NCBI GenBank assembly: GCA_001692895.1
Contig: KV748221.1
Coordinates: forward strand, 661,056-725,055
Origin: Cenococcum geophilum 1.58
Taxonomy: Eukaryota > Ascomycota > Dothideomycetes > Gloniales > Gloniaceae
Direction: 5' to 3'
Length of the DNA stretch: 64,000 bases
Shown: positions 13,000 to 25,170 of the stretch, one piece after another
Position numbering within the stretch: the stretch's first letter is position 1
Layout: every line of letters begins with the position of its first letter
Notes under the pieces: model-generated
What the model was told of the DNA's origin: nothing
The model's input: the letters and a program-made list of their open reading frames with translations, nothing else
The model's database searches: none
Translations under genes and position numbers: made by a program

Positions 13000-15900
13000 C
13001 ACAACAACCGTTTTTTTGCTCGGAGTGCACTAAAGCAAATATTTGTTCGTCCTGCGATATTTACTCCTCCTCTAATACTAAATATACGTGGTTTATTACT
13101 CTTAATAGTCGTCTAGTTCCCTAATTAATTTATCTTAGGGTCTTATATTTAATCTACTGCTACGCGGCTAGGTAGTAAACTATCTTAAGCTCTTACTAAG
13201 TTAAAACGCTCTCGTAATACGGAATAGAAGGCCCTAGATACTTATATCGCGGCATCTACTTAATTACTTCACCTTAAGAAGGTTTATAAGAAGGTCCGTT
13301 TTAAGGAGTAGAAACTTATAGAATAGAGTCTATAGGAACTTAGTAATAAAAAAATGGATTCTCTTTTTGCCAAGAAGTAAATAGATCTAAGTAGCTCGGC
13401 AACTGCTCTTCTTAGGTCCCCCTTAGGTAACTTATTTTTTAGTAATCCTTCTTTATTAATACTCCCTAACCTAATTTCTTCTAATACTCCTATACCTTTT
13501 CTATAGCGTTCTTTAGGTTCTCTAGTAGCTCCTAGGTAATCTCGTTTTAGCCTATCCACTTTACCTTATACTATATTTTATTATTAATATCCTTATAACT
13601 AATAACCTTCGAAACTTGCTATTTGTCTTCTTCTTATCCTTTATACGTATCTGCTTTGTAAACCGATAGCTTAACATTCCTATATACTAACTCTAGCATT
13701 ACAATATGCTATATAGGGTAGATCTTTATTTTAGCTAGTAGGTTTAACTTAAACGTAACTAGTAAAATTTTTTACTTAATTTTAAAAGGTTCTAGTCTAA
13801 CGTAGTCTAACTTCTTACTTAGTCGTTAACTTTTGAAATTTTTATATAGTAGCTATACTTTATCTCTCTCCTTAAGATCTAGTCCCTTAGATCTCTTAGC
13901 ATTATAGTACCTTTTCATTCTCTCTTATACTTTCTTTATTAATTCCATAAGGTCTGTATAAAGATTTATTAACGTCTTTATTCTTTCTTTAGCTATAGTA
14001 ATAATGATATTTTTAGCTTATATCCGTAATTCGCCTTAAATAGTAATATACCTATTCCTTCTTAAGGTGTTGCATTATATGCAAACTATATAACTAGTAA
14101 TAATAATACCTAATTATTCTACATGTGATTAATATAGTGTCTTAGATACTGCTCTAGTGTCTAATTTAATCTTTCTATTTAGCCGTCTATCTGCGGATAA
14201 TATACGATAGAAGTTGCTGCTCTAACTCCTTATTCTGCTAAGAATACCTCCTTAAATACTGCTACAAATCTTAGATCTCTGTCCAATATAATCTTACTTA
14301 GTGCTCCATGTCTTATAAACACTTCCTTAATATAGATTTTAGCAACATCTTCTACTAATATTTCTTCTGTATACGCTATAAAGTATCCCTACTTTATAAG
14401 CTTATCTACTATTACTAAGATCGCATTATAATCTTATTTAGTAATAGGATCTCTTAATCTTAGCAACTTAATAATAAAGTCCCATAATATGACCTCCTAT
14501 AGTCTCTTTAGTATTTTAATAGGTTGTAGCCCTCTATATAGCTTATGTCTTATTAGTTTATTCCTTTAGTAATCTAGATATTCTTTTATAACCTTTTACG
14601 CTAGGCCCTAGATCCCGTTAATAATATACTCCTCCTAAAGTCTTAACACTAAGCCCATGGCTCTATTATGTCCTTAAGTTAATCCTTTATAGAATTCTTC
14701 TATAAATTACTCTGCTATACTTTTTAGGATATACTTTACTTCTTAATTTTCGTATATATCCGTCTGTAGATCTTCTAGTTATACTTTTAGAATTCTTTAT
14801 ACCCAAAAGCTTTTTAGTAACTTATAAACTCTATCTAGTTTCTCTTAAGTTATTATAATCTTTAGATAATTATACCTAATTAGTCTATCTATATCTTTTT
14901 GCAGTAAAGCCCCTAATAGCCTTTTGTTGCTTTATAGTTTAGCCTTTTAACTTAAAGCATCTGCTTATATATTATCTATACCCTTAGTATACTAAATCTT
15001 AAAATAGTATTCTGTAAGCATCTCTACCTATCTAACCTATCTTTAATTAAGTTCCTTCGTTATTAGGAATCCTATTAGGTTCTTATAATCCGTTTTAACT
15101 ATAAATAGTTTCTTTATACCTTGCAAAAATGCTTTTTATTTCTTTAGTACTATAACTATACCTAATAACTCCTTATTATAAATGTTATAGTTTAACTCTA
15201 GTAGTATTATCTTCTAACTATAGTATGCCACTAGGTGCTATCTATTTTAATATTTCTATATAAAGTACGCCCTTAGTATAAAGTCTAATATATTTATTTC
15301 TATAACTGTCTCTAGTCCTAGTTAATAGATCTTAAGAACTAGCTTTTAGGTAAATAACTTTTTAACTTCCTTAAATAATTTCTGCTGTTCCTTTCCCTAT
15401 ACCTATAGTTCTTCCTTCTTCGTTAATCGCGTAAATGGTTTAATATCTTTTAACTATTACGCTATAAACCTTCTACAGTAATTATAAAACCCTAAAAACA
15501 ATCTTAGCTGCGTAACGTTCTCTAGTTCTTACTAATTTACTATAGCCTTAATTTTCTTTAGATCTATGCTAAGTTAGCCTAGTTTAATAATAAATTTAAC
15601 GAAATCGGTCTTCCTAGTAAAGAACTCGTATTTCTTAATTACTACTAGCATCTATTCTTCCTATAGTTTCTTTAAGACCTATTTAACGTATTCTTCGTGC
15701 TTTTCTTTAGTTATTAAGTAGATGATAATGTTATTAAAATATGCTATAATAAATTTATCTAAGTGTTCTTCTAATACGTTGTTAATGCGCTTCTAGAACG
15801 TTGCTAGTGCGTTTATAAGCCTAAATTGTATAACTAATGGTTTATATAGTCCTTCCTTTAACTTAAAGGCTGCCTTCCATTTATCGCCTTCCTTAATTCT

Positions 15901-18600
15901 AATCTAATGGTACGCCTATCTTAGATCTATTTTTATAAAGATTTATACGTTACCTATCCTATCTTAGATTTCGCTAATTAAGGGTAAAAAATACCTATCC
16001 TTCCTAGTAATACTGTTTAACTATTTATAGTTGATATACAGCCTTAGTTTACTATTCTTTTTTGGTACAAATAGTACTGGATACCCCGCTAATAACTGCG
16101 ATGGTCTAATATATCCCTTTTATAGATTTTCCTAGACAAACTCTTTTAATGCTCTACCTTCTTCTTTAGTAAGCTTATAGATTAGAAAGAACCTTAGACT
16201 TATTCCTAGTTCTAATTCTATCTTATAGTCCTATACTGCATATTCTAACAACTTTTCACTTTCCGGTAACTATAGTTTTTTGCCGTACTTATAGTATTTT
16301 TTTAGTATATAGCCTAATCCTTTTTCCGTTTCTTTGTAGGTCGCTTCTACTTAGTACTATACCAACTTAGCTTACTATCGCATCTTACGGTGTTAAGTAT
16401 CTCTAATATTAACCTGACCTATAACCTAATCGATATTTAGATTATATTTCTATAACTAAGGCATTCCTAGTACTGCCTTATTATTTCCTAATAGTAATAT
16501 ATCAAAAGACATCTTAATTTATCTCCCTTTAATAGTTAACTAAATAGGTCCTGTTTTAAGATTAATAATGCCTCCTCCGTAGGCTATTAGATCTCCTAAA
16601 ATTGTTACTAATAAGTAAAGATGCTCTTTTTTCCTATATAGTAATCCTATTCTTTTAACTACTATTAATAAGATGTGGTTTCTTATTACTCCACTATCTA
16701 TTAATGCCTTAAACTGTTAATCTTGCCACTTAACTCGTAAATTTAGGTGTTATCCTTAAATTCCCTTAAGGGTCTAAGGCTCTACCACTAGTTCCCTCTA
16801 GTCCTATAGGCCTCTACTTTTCCTAACTATTAGCTAATACTTAATTCGCTTTTTGTCTTTAATATACTATAGATACGTGTTCTCTGGGCACTCTTACCAC
16901 TATTATCTATCTAGGCATTCTTCTATAAGGAATCTTCCTAGTTAAAGTATTAAGTCCCCTTAGCTTTGCACTTTTACTAGGTGCTAACTATATATATACT
17001 TAGCATTTCTATATTTCGCCTTATCTAATAACTAGTATATCCTTACTAGGTACTTCCGGTTCTTGTCCTTAGGTGCTCTATATATATTATACGCATTATC
17101 TATATATATAATCTATACCAATATATAATATACTTAGTGTCTTAGGTTAACTCTTAGTTTATCTTCTTTCTTAAGTTTAAACCTTTCTTATGTTAATCTA
17201 AGCGTTGCAACTTTATTTACAGGTACTATAATTTACCTCTTGCTTCTCTAGTCCTCTAATTGCTCCTTTAGATCTTTTAATATTATAATTAAGGCTCCTT
17301 TAATGTAACTTATAGCCTTTTCCGTAATTAGGTGGTCTTAAATAACTTTCTCGTCTAACTATATATAGAAATCTTCCTACTTATTATTGTGCCTCTATTT
17401 ATACCACCTTTGGTATAACTACTAGAGTGTATATAGTTCATTTATAAGGAAGTATCTTTTTATTACTATATCGTAACAGCCCTTTATATATCGTTCTTTA
17501 AACCTAATTAGAATCCCTAAATCCTCTTCTTATTCCAGTTTAGTAAGCTACTTAGCTCTTAGTATACCTACTCTAGGCCTATTGGTAATCCTTTATACAG
17601 GTGCTCTGTCCCTTATACGTCCTAGTAGGCTAGATCTCTTATCTAGTTTCTAATCTTACTATAAGGTAATTCTTGCTCTAAATTCCTCTATAGTTTCTTG
17701 CTTTTTACGTCTTATAAGTAAATCCTTAAAGTTATCTTACTTCTTAATCTTAGTATTAACCTTTTAATCTTTAGGCTAAACACTGCGTTCTCCTAGTAAG
17801 TCTTCCGGGTCTATATATCTATCTCCTAGTCTAACTACTATTTGTACTATAGATTCTCTAATCTATAAAGAAACCTCTTACCTCTTACTTATAGGTGTTC
17901 TTATTCACACTCCAAATTTTTAGTCCCTTAGATTCTTTAATCCTAAGCTTACTCCTAACTTAAGCTTAGCTTCTGCCTTAGTCTAACTAGGCTTAGGTAT
18001 TCTCATCTCGTCTTAAAAGTCTTAAATCTTACTTATCTTATCTTAAGAGTTTTATACCTATATGAAACTCTATCCCGAGCTTATTTATATATCTTTAAAC
18101 TAAGCCATTACTCTACTCTATCGGTTATCGTCTATTATAGGTCCTTAAGCTTGCCTTATTTTGTTTTAAGAATCTTAGTTATCTCTTATCTCGTCTTAAG
18201 AATCTTAAGCCTTTAGCCTTTTGCCTTTATTAAGTGCTAAAGTAGTTTGCTATTCTACTTCTCTTACATCTTATAAAGTGATAGACATCGTATTTAGTAG
18301 GGTCTTAATCCCTACTAATATTCCCTGTTCTATAGTGGAATTATTCTCTACCTCTAGTATAATATCTCTAAGGTCTATATACTCCTAGTAAGCTGCCCTT
18401 ATCGCCTTATCGTTATAAAATATTTCGCCTACGTTAAACTTATCGTCCTTAATATCCAATCTACAAACTGGTTCGTTGGTTCCCCTATATTCTAAGGATT
18501 TTGGCTCCTATAGCTAATAGCTTGCGCTATACTTAGCGTCTTTATAAACTTAGCATATGCTATTATAATAAAACGCAAAACTTTTAATTAAACATTCTTT
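13000..18600 (-). pseudogene. G3 pol remnant
   Basis: Minus-strand RT lies near 15650-16090: GYPVLFVPKK, YINYK.LNSITRKDRY, FIKIDLR.AYH.IRIKEGDKWK, and the catalytic box as AYFNNIIIYL where YxDD is expected; both Asp positions read Asn. The integrase lies lower, about 14000-14500. After it, 13284-13559 remains open for 91 codons (MDRLKRDYLGATREPKERYR...). This is in the region after the integrase and may be its tail, or may be open by chance. Nothing here can encode a working polymerase. Confidence 0.75.
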
Positions 18601-19737
18601 TGTTCCTTGTAGTACACTATCGTCCCTCTATATATATATGTCTTCTGCTATTAGTCTAGTTCCCTTTATTATATAGTACTTTTAACCATCTTTGCAATCC
18701 CTCGCAAAGTGACCTTATTTTCCGTAATTTATGTAAGCTCCGTCCTTAAACTACTAACTTTGCTATAGAGTCCACCTAAACGTCTTCTACTACTAAAATC
18801 CCTGGTTTAGCCTCTGCTTCTTAGTCCTGTAATTACTAAATCCTTAACCTTTAGGTTTTTATAGTTTCTTATTCCATCTCTTATAGGTTTCTTTAGTACT
18901 ACTTAGGTCTATTAGTTCTATACCATACTATAGTTTCTAACTTAGCTTTAGTCGTTGCGTACTTTACGCCTTATATAACTATAGAACTCTATCCTAGCCT
19001 CTCTTAGCCTGTTTCCTTTAGTAGATCTAATTATTAATCTTAATTACTTAATCTATTAACTCCCTTAGGGTATCCACATCTTCCATTAGAATAATCACGT
19101 CCTAGACTTTAGCTTTAAATCCCTGTTTATACTATGCTATAAGCGCCTTATTATTCCACTTAATTTATATAGCTAGCGTCTAGAACTACGTTATGTACTT
19201 AATTGCTAAGGTTTGTTACGTAATATCTTAGAGTTTTCTTTTTGCCGTAGTAACTGCCTCCGGGTCTCTAAATATTTACGTAAGTTGCTCCATAAACCCC
19301 TCCTAGCTTAAGAACATAAATTGCACCTTTTAATTAGTGGTCGTTATTCCATTTGCCTATATTTCCATAAGGTAAGACTTAAACTACTTAAGTGCTCTTC
19401 CTGACAGGAATAGTCCTACGTAGGCTATTTAATCCATAGGTATTAGTAGCTTTACCCCTTCTTGCGTAACTTTAAAGTGCATTTGGGTAAGAAACCCCTT
19501 AAGCTTTAATCTTTCTCCTAAGTACCTTTTAATTAATGGTAGCTTAATCTTTATTGCTCTAATCCCATTAACCCTTTCTTCTAGTACTATATTGTTTGTT
19601 ATTAACTAGTTAACTATCTCTTATAGTTGTCCGACCGTTATAGGTTACTATAAGTTAGTATCTACTATACTGGTGTTACCTAACCTTAAAGTAGTTGCCG
19701 CTGTTAATGGCGTTGTGGTGGCTGCTTTTGGTAGCAT
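18600..19737 (-). pseudogene. G3 gag remnant with zinc knuckle
   Basis: A minus-strand ATG at 19737, 44 bp inside the 5' LTR, reads MLPKAATTTPLTAATTLRLG before the first stops. Near 18692-18736 the zinc knuckle reads YINYGK.GHFARDC. The C-x2-C-x4-H-x4-C pattern has its first two Cys replaced by Tyr (TGC/TGT to TAC/TAT), a G-to-A signature. The start codon and knuckle together define a gag of roughly 380 codons. Confidence 0.75.
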
Positions 19738-19780
19738 ATTATTTAACTTTTTATATTTAATACCGTAACTAGGTAGTAAT

Positions 19781-20205
19781 TGTATAACGGAACTTTATAG
19801 CAAGTACTACAATAGGCTTATTATTAGGCTAGGTGTATAGGTAATATAAATTAAAGTTAACAACATAATAATAACTGGTGGAGTGGTTGCCTAATAGATT
19901 AACTCTAATTATATTCTGAGAATTACTATAAAGAAGGAACTATCTAGGTAGGGACTAAGGGTCCTTAAATACACAACCATACTCCTATAAAATCTTTCTT
20001 ATACGTAATATACGTCTTATACGTAAGGTACGTAAGTTCCTCTTATTCCTCTCGTTTAATACGTAGCATATTATATAACTTTGGTTACCATTCCTCGTCA
20101 CATAGTTCTACCGGTTCCATCTTAGACCATACCTAAATTAACCAACTAGCTTCTTCCGACTCTTCCCTAAGTAGTCGTAATATTATACTTAAAGCGTCCG
20201 TAACA
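19781..20205 (-). repeat. G3 5' LTR
   Basis: 425 bp, TGTTACGG at its minus-strand start (20205) and CCGTTATACA at its end (19781). It is the partner of 12332-12746. Confidence 0.92.
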
Positions 20206-20210
20206 GTCTG
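20206..20210. repeat. G3 target-site duplication, right copy
   Basis: GTCTG, the less mutated copy of the 5-bp duplication at 12327-12331. Confidence 0.8.
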
Positions 20211-20292
20211 CACTAGATCCTAAGGCATTTTGCGGTTATATTGCTAGCGTATTACCGTTAGGTATAGACGTTAGTTTTCTTTTTAGAGGCAT
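20206..20292 (-). pseudogene. G2 gag, first 29 codons
   Basis: A minus-strand ATG at 20292 reads MPLKRKLTSIPNGNTLAI, a stop (TAA, probably once CAA), then PQNALGSSAD up to the G3 insertion. The next in-frame codon is at 12326 on the far side of G3. It lies 37 bp inside the G2 5' LTR, the usual place for a gag start. Confidence 0.75.
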
Positions 20293-20329
20293 TATAGAAA
20301 AATTAAACCGGCTATCCTCCTAGGGGGAT

Positions 20330-20569
20330 TGATAAGAATTTAAATATACGGTAAGGGTGTAGATAGAGAGTCCAATAATAGAATAATAGGTATATTGTAT
20401 AGACAGAGACGAATCCTTAAGGAAAAAGAAGGAGTCTATATGCGAGGTAGAAAGGGTTTTCCCTAGGCACGTATAGAGCACGTGCCTTATGGGCGAGTTA
20501 CCCCTAGGTTGCCTTAGGGTCGCCCATACCTTATAGCTATATAACTATTTACTTAAGTTTTACCTAACA
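20330..20569 (-). repeat. G2 5' LTR
   Basis: About 240 bp running TGTTAGGTAAAAC...TTCTTATCA on the minus strand. Ends are inferred from TG...CA and from the break with the copia gag sequence at 20570; no second copy was found to confirm it. Confidence 0.55.
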
Positions 20570-21567
20570 AAATATGCTATTATCTTCCTTCTAATTTTTA
20601 TCTGGGCTCTATATAGCTTCCCTTTTCCTTAAATTCTTAAGTATTTACTTATACTATTCTAGGGCATTAGCAATGTTTTCCTTAACCTTCTTAACTATGG
20701 CTTTATTTAATCTCCAATCTTTTAATTAAACTAATTCATTAATATAAGGATAATCTTTAAACCAGTAAACAGCTTTATAGTAGCATATTAAGGTATTTTT
20801 CTTCTATACCATTCTACTAAAAGGAGTAGTAAGAGCCTTAAGAGCTTTATTCTTAAAAGCTCTATTAATTAACTTGCCCTAAAAGCTTACTAATACTTAG
20901 TTAAGCTTTATTCTTCTAAGTAGTTTCTAATTATTAATAGTTCTAATATATTTTAACTAGTTAATATATAGATATTATATAGTCACTAGCCTAGTTATAT
21001 TTATTAAATTTAACTCTCTATATTAAGGCTTAATTTAGTAATACTAACTCTACAGCTAGTAGAATATAACGTTCCCACCTATATGTCGCTATACGGCCAA
21101 AAAGACACAGAGTGCTTACGAACTTATTATAAGCGCCGCGGGATCTAATATATGTACTCTTATATAGGAAGTCTTTAATTATATATAACTAGTAAGTTAA
21201 TCCTTTAATAATTATTATATATCTTCTCCTACCACTATAGCCAGGCTTTAAAGTTCTAGTTCTTTAGGCCCTTCTTAACCTTAATATATTAAATAGATAG
21301 GTAGAGCTAATATATAGTATTAGTAAGGGCAATTCTCTCCTTAAGAGCCACCAGCGCGTTATATACTAAGTTAATACCTAGTATATAGGTATTTAGGTTT
21401 CTAGCTACTATACTAGTAATATAGCTTTATAGAGAGGTTAAAGCTACTTTTTACTTTTTATATTTCTTCTTTATTGTCTTATACCTCATATAGAGAACTT
21501 AAAGCTTATCCTTTTTATCTTTAAAAAGGGCTATATATAAGGTTATTCCTAGCTTTATATCTAAAGG
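20570..21567 (-). pseudogene. Ty1/copia gag remnant
   Basis: Reading minus through stops gives a copia-type Gag. It has YKTIKKKYKK, then ALKERIALTNTIY.LYLSIQYIKVKKG, NFKAWLQ.WEKIYNNY, and a C-terminal CYYKAVYWFKDYPYINELV. The last part resembles the zinc-binding segment after the gag helix bundle. It is cut at the left by the G2 LTR (20569) and at the right by the G4 LTR (21568), so both ends of the copia element are missing here. No pol was found. The family call rests on recalled similarity to fungal copia gags. Confidence 0.65.
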
Positions 21568-21835
21568 TATTAACAACTTAGTCAATTAAGGCACGAGTAC
21601 GGCAAAAGGGTCGCGCAAGCCTATATAATTAGATTGTCTATAAACGAGGATCTAAAGCTAGAGAAAGGAAAGAAGACAGAGGGCGGCGCCGCTTAACGTT
21701 ATATATAATCCTCTAGTTACGTAACGGCAATTGTCTAAAACTATGTAAAACTATTTACTATAATCCACTAATATCTATTAGCTATAATCTACTAGTTTCC
21801 ACCAATATCCATTAGTTTCCACCAGCGCTATAACA
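21568..21835 (-). repeat. G4 3' LTR
   Basis: 268 bp. It shares with the G5 LTR the blocks aagtacggcaaaa.ggtcgcgcaagcct and attgtctataaacRa. It ends at 21835 beside a run of 12 C (polypurine tract on minus). Its partner LTR is absent. Confidence 0.75.
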
Positions 21836-21859
21836 TTACCCCCCCCCCCCTCTAAAAAA

Positions 21860-24800
21860 AGCCTGCCCTTAGGCTTTATATATCCGTATTATATCTATAG
21901 GGTATTCTTATCTTTATACTTAATAGGCAGCTTATTATCTTCGCTATTCTAGCACTTTATCTACTTATTAAGGTACTTTAGGGGTTTAGGTTTGTTAGGG
22001 TAATAGCTATAAAACTTTTAAAGCTTATAGGGACTACTTATAAAGTTCTATATAGGGTACTAAGTAGGGTTTAGATTATACCCTTTCTAACTAACGCAAT
22101 ATTTTAACGTTCCCCTTATAAGCTTACAGGCCAGTATTTCTTTAATTTCCTATTTATTATCGCTATTAACTTAGATTAGCAGGGGAGGTTCGTTCTTTTA
22201 TCTAGGTAATAGGTTATTTATAGCTTTCCGTAGTTTATCTAAAGAGAAAATAGGGTAAACTTTAATCGAATCTGGAAGCTTTACTTTATATAAGTTGTCT
22301 ATCTTCTTAAGAACCTTATACGGTCCTACTATCTAATAGTCTAGTTTACGGCTAGGTTATTCTATCCTCTAGTTCTTTATTATAACCTAGACTATACCTC
22401 CCACAGCAAAGCTAGGCTCTCGCCTATACTTATTCGCCTACTATTGCATTAATTTCTAAGCCTTTTCTAGATTTATATAGGCTACTATCTAAGCTTCTTC
22501 TAAGCGCTTAGTGTACTACTATGCTTCCTTATAAAATAGTTTTTCGCGTATAGTCCGGGGTCCTTTTAGTCTTTTTTAGTTAAAGCTTATATGGGGTAAG
22601 TAACCTATTTCCAGCTAAATAGGGGCAAATCCTGTAGAGTTGTAAGGTAGGGTCGCTTAGGCATAGTCTATTAGGGGTAGCAGTTTAGCCTAGTTATCTT
22701 AGAAGTAGTTAATAAAGGGCCGAAGTCTCTAATCTAAGTATTAATTTATAATTTCCGTCTAACTATCTATCTAGGGGTAGTATACTATAAAAAGCTTTAG
22801 CTTAATACCTAAGATTAGGGTAAACTTATTCTAAAAAGCTAATATAAATTGCGGCCTATAATTGGATATAATAGTATCTAGTAGTCCGTAAATTTAGTAG
22901 ATATATAGTTAGGCCGCTTCTTTAATATTAATATTCTTATAACATGGGATTAAGAATAGGCGCTTGCTAAAGCGGTTAACTAAAATTATAACTATATTAT
23001 ATTTATTACGGTCTATAAGTAGCTTATAGAAGTCTATAGAGATATACTACTAGGGGCGTTCTAGCATTAGGAGTGATTTTAATAGTTCTAGGGTCTTATC
23101 TTATAGGATTATAAATCTACGGCAGCTATCGCAGTTCTATATATAACGGTTAATATTTATAACTATTCTGGGCTAATAGTAGCGGTTATTAATAATCTTA
23201 CGGGTCTTATTTTTTTTAGGGTAGGCTATAGAGACCTAGGTATAAGCTTCGGCAATAAGCCAAGTCTATAAGTTCTATTCCTTAGCTACTACTAGCCATT
23301 CCTAGTGCTTAAGTAGTCCGTTTTTAAGGGACTATAGGCTGGTAACGTCCTTTGCCTTTTTACAGTACTCCTATAGAGAGGGGGTCGTTCAGTTAGCCTA
23401 TAGTAGTTTATTAATAAGGTTAAGTTTAGAGAAGTTAATAGGACATATCTTGGCGCCTAAGAAGTCTATACTTAGTTCTACCTATATCTAAGGGTTAAGG
23501 TGTTCTAGTTATAGTAGCATTTAGGTCTATAATAAGATCTTTATAGCCATCTAGTTATCTAGGTCTTATTTACGCCTTATAAGAGCGTCCGCACGGTTTA
23601 TAGTACCTAGTCTATATATAATTAAGAAGTTAAACTAAAATAGGGTATCTGCCTAGCGTACTTACTAAGCCGTAAGGGCCTTATAATCTAAAACTACCTT
23701 AATTAGCTTAGGGGTCCCCTTTAACTATATACGCCAGTGCTAAAAGCTAGAGATAATAGCCAGCATTTCTTTATTATGGATATTATTGTTTAGCTCAGCA
23801 TCTATTATAGTCTTTAAATAATATATAATAGGGTGCTATTCTCCGTCCGGTTACTTCTGGGGAAAAACACCGGCTATTATGCCGTCTAAGGCATTAGTTT
23901 TTAGCATTAAGGGCCATTCTAGGTCAAAATAGGCAAGTAGGGGAGCTAATACTAGCCGTTTTTTAAGCTTATTAAAGGCCTGCCTATATATAGCGTTAAA
24001 GTAGAAGGGCTAGTCTTTTCTAATAAGATAATTAAGAGGCTAAGAAATCTTGCTATAGTTCTTAATAAAGCGGCAGTAGAAGTTATAAAAACTTAAAAAT
24101 AATTATACCCCCTTTATAGTCCGTGGGGGTACCCACTAGTTAATTATAGCCGTCTTCTCTAGGTTGGCTTTAATTCCGTCTATACTAATAATAAAACCTA
24201 GGTACTTTATACGCTTAACACTAAACTTTAACTTTTTAATATTAACCTAGAGGCTAGCCTTATAAAGCCGTTATAGGACTTTATAAACGTGCTCCTTATA
24301 TTTTAACTCGTTCTTAGAGTAGATTATAATATTATCTAAATAGGCCGTATAGAAGTCGTTAAGGTAGTTAAAGAGTACGTTATTTATATACCACTAGTAC
24401 GTAACTAGTCTATTAGTTTGTCTAAAAGGGAGTACCTTATATTTATACGTTTCGTAATAGGTCTAAAATATATTAAGGTCCTTAGACCTAGGGTTTATCC
24501 TAATTTAGTAAAAGGCCTAGCGGATATTAAGCTTTATAAAGACTTTAGCTCTACTTATTTAGGCTAAAGTCTTATTAAGTAGGGGTAGCGGATAGCAGTC
24601 CTTACGGGTTAGGTTATTTAGCTTATAGTAATTAACGTAAAAGCGAAGTCCTCTATTTAGCTTTTTAATAAAGAGAATAGGCGAGGCGAAAGGGGCTTAG
24701 CTAGGCTTAATAAAGCCCTTATTTAGGTTATTAATAATATACTACTTTATAGCCTATAATTCGGCAATAAACTACTTATAGAGGGGGCTAAAGCTAAGGG

Positions 24801-25170
24801 TATTTTCTTTGCCCTGCTTAATCTCGATTTTATAGTTATATAGTTAGTAAGGTAAAAGTATATTAGCCGCTACTTTAGAGAATACGTTTTTAAATTTCTG
24901 GTATTAATAGGGCAGCTTTTATTCTACTAGTTCCTTATCTATAAGCTCGCTTTCTTATCCGCTAAGCTTACTTTCCTTTTCCTTAATTATTTAATTAACT
25001 TCGTATAAGCTAGTTATAAAAGCGACGGTATTAAACTAAACCAAGTTTTAGTAGAATCCTACGGCATTAATACAGTAGACGTTAACTGGTAGAAGGTCCG
25101 CTAGTTTCTTTACGGATATCTATTAAGACGTATTTTACGGTATAGTGTTTATAGTCTTCCTTAGCTTACG
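21860..25170 (-). pseudogene. G4 pol remnant (RT to integrase)
   Basis: Colinear with the G5 pol (54400-57812) at high similarity, including RT (about 24200-24700, catalytic box again YxDN-like) and integrase further left. Stops throughout. It breaks at the block cttccttagcttac, which is also where the inverted segment begins. Confidence 0.75.

Larger units (their letters stand above)
12332..20205 (-). mobile_element. G3: complete Ty3/gypsy element nested in G2
   Basis: Two LTRs (12332-12746 and 19781-20205) enclose a minus-strand gag-pol. LTR ends are TGTTACGG...CCGTTACA/CCGTTATACA on the minus strand. GTCTA/GTCTG flanks it as a 5-bp duplication, and excising it restores the reading frame of the G2 gag. 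Total length is 7,874 bp. All coding parts carry RIP-like stops. Confidence 0.92.
7080..20569 (-). mobile_element. G2: chromodomain Ty3/gypsy element, split by G3
   Basis: Its 5' LTR is at 20330-20569 and its gag starts at 20292. The gag is interrupted after 29 codons by the complete element G3 (12332-20205) and resumes in the same frame at 12331 after one copy of the 5-bp target duplication is dropped. The pol then runs down to a C-terminal chromodomain near 7100-7190, which marks a chromovirus. Without G3 it is about 6 kb plus whatever 3' end remains. The 3' LTR is not recognisable; the left end has been lost or overrun next to G1. Confidence 0.8.
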
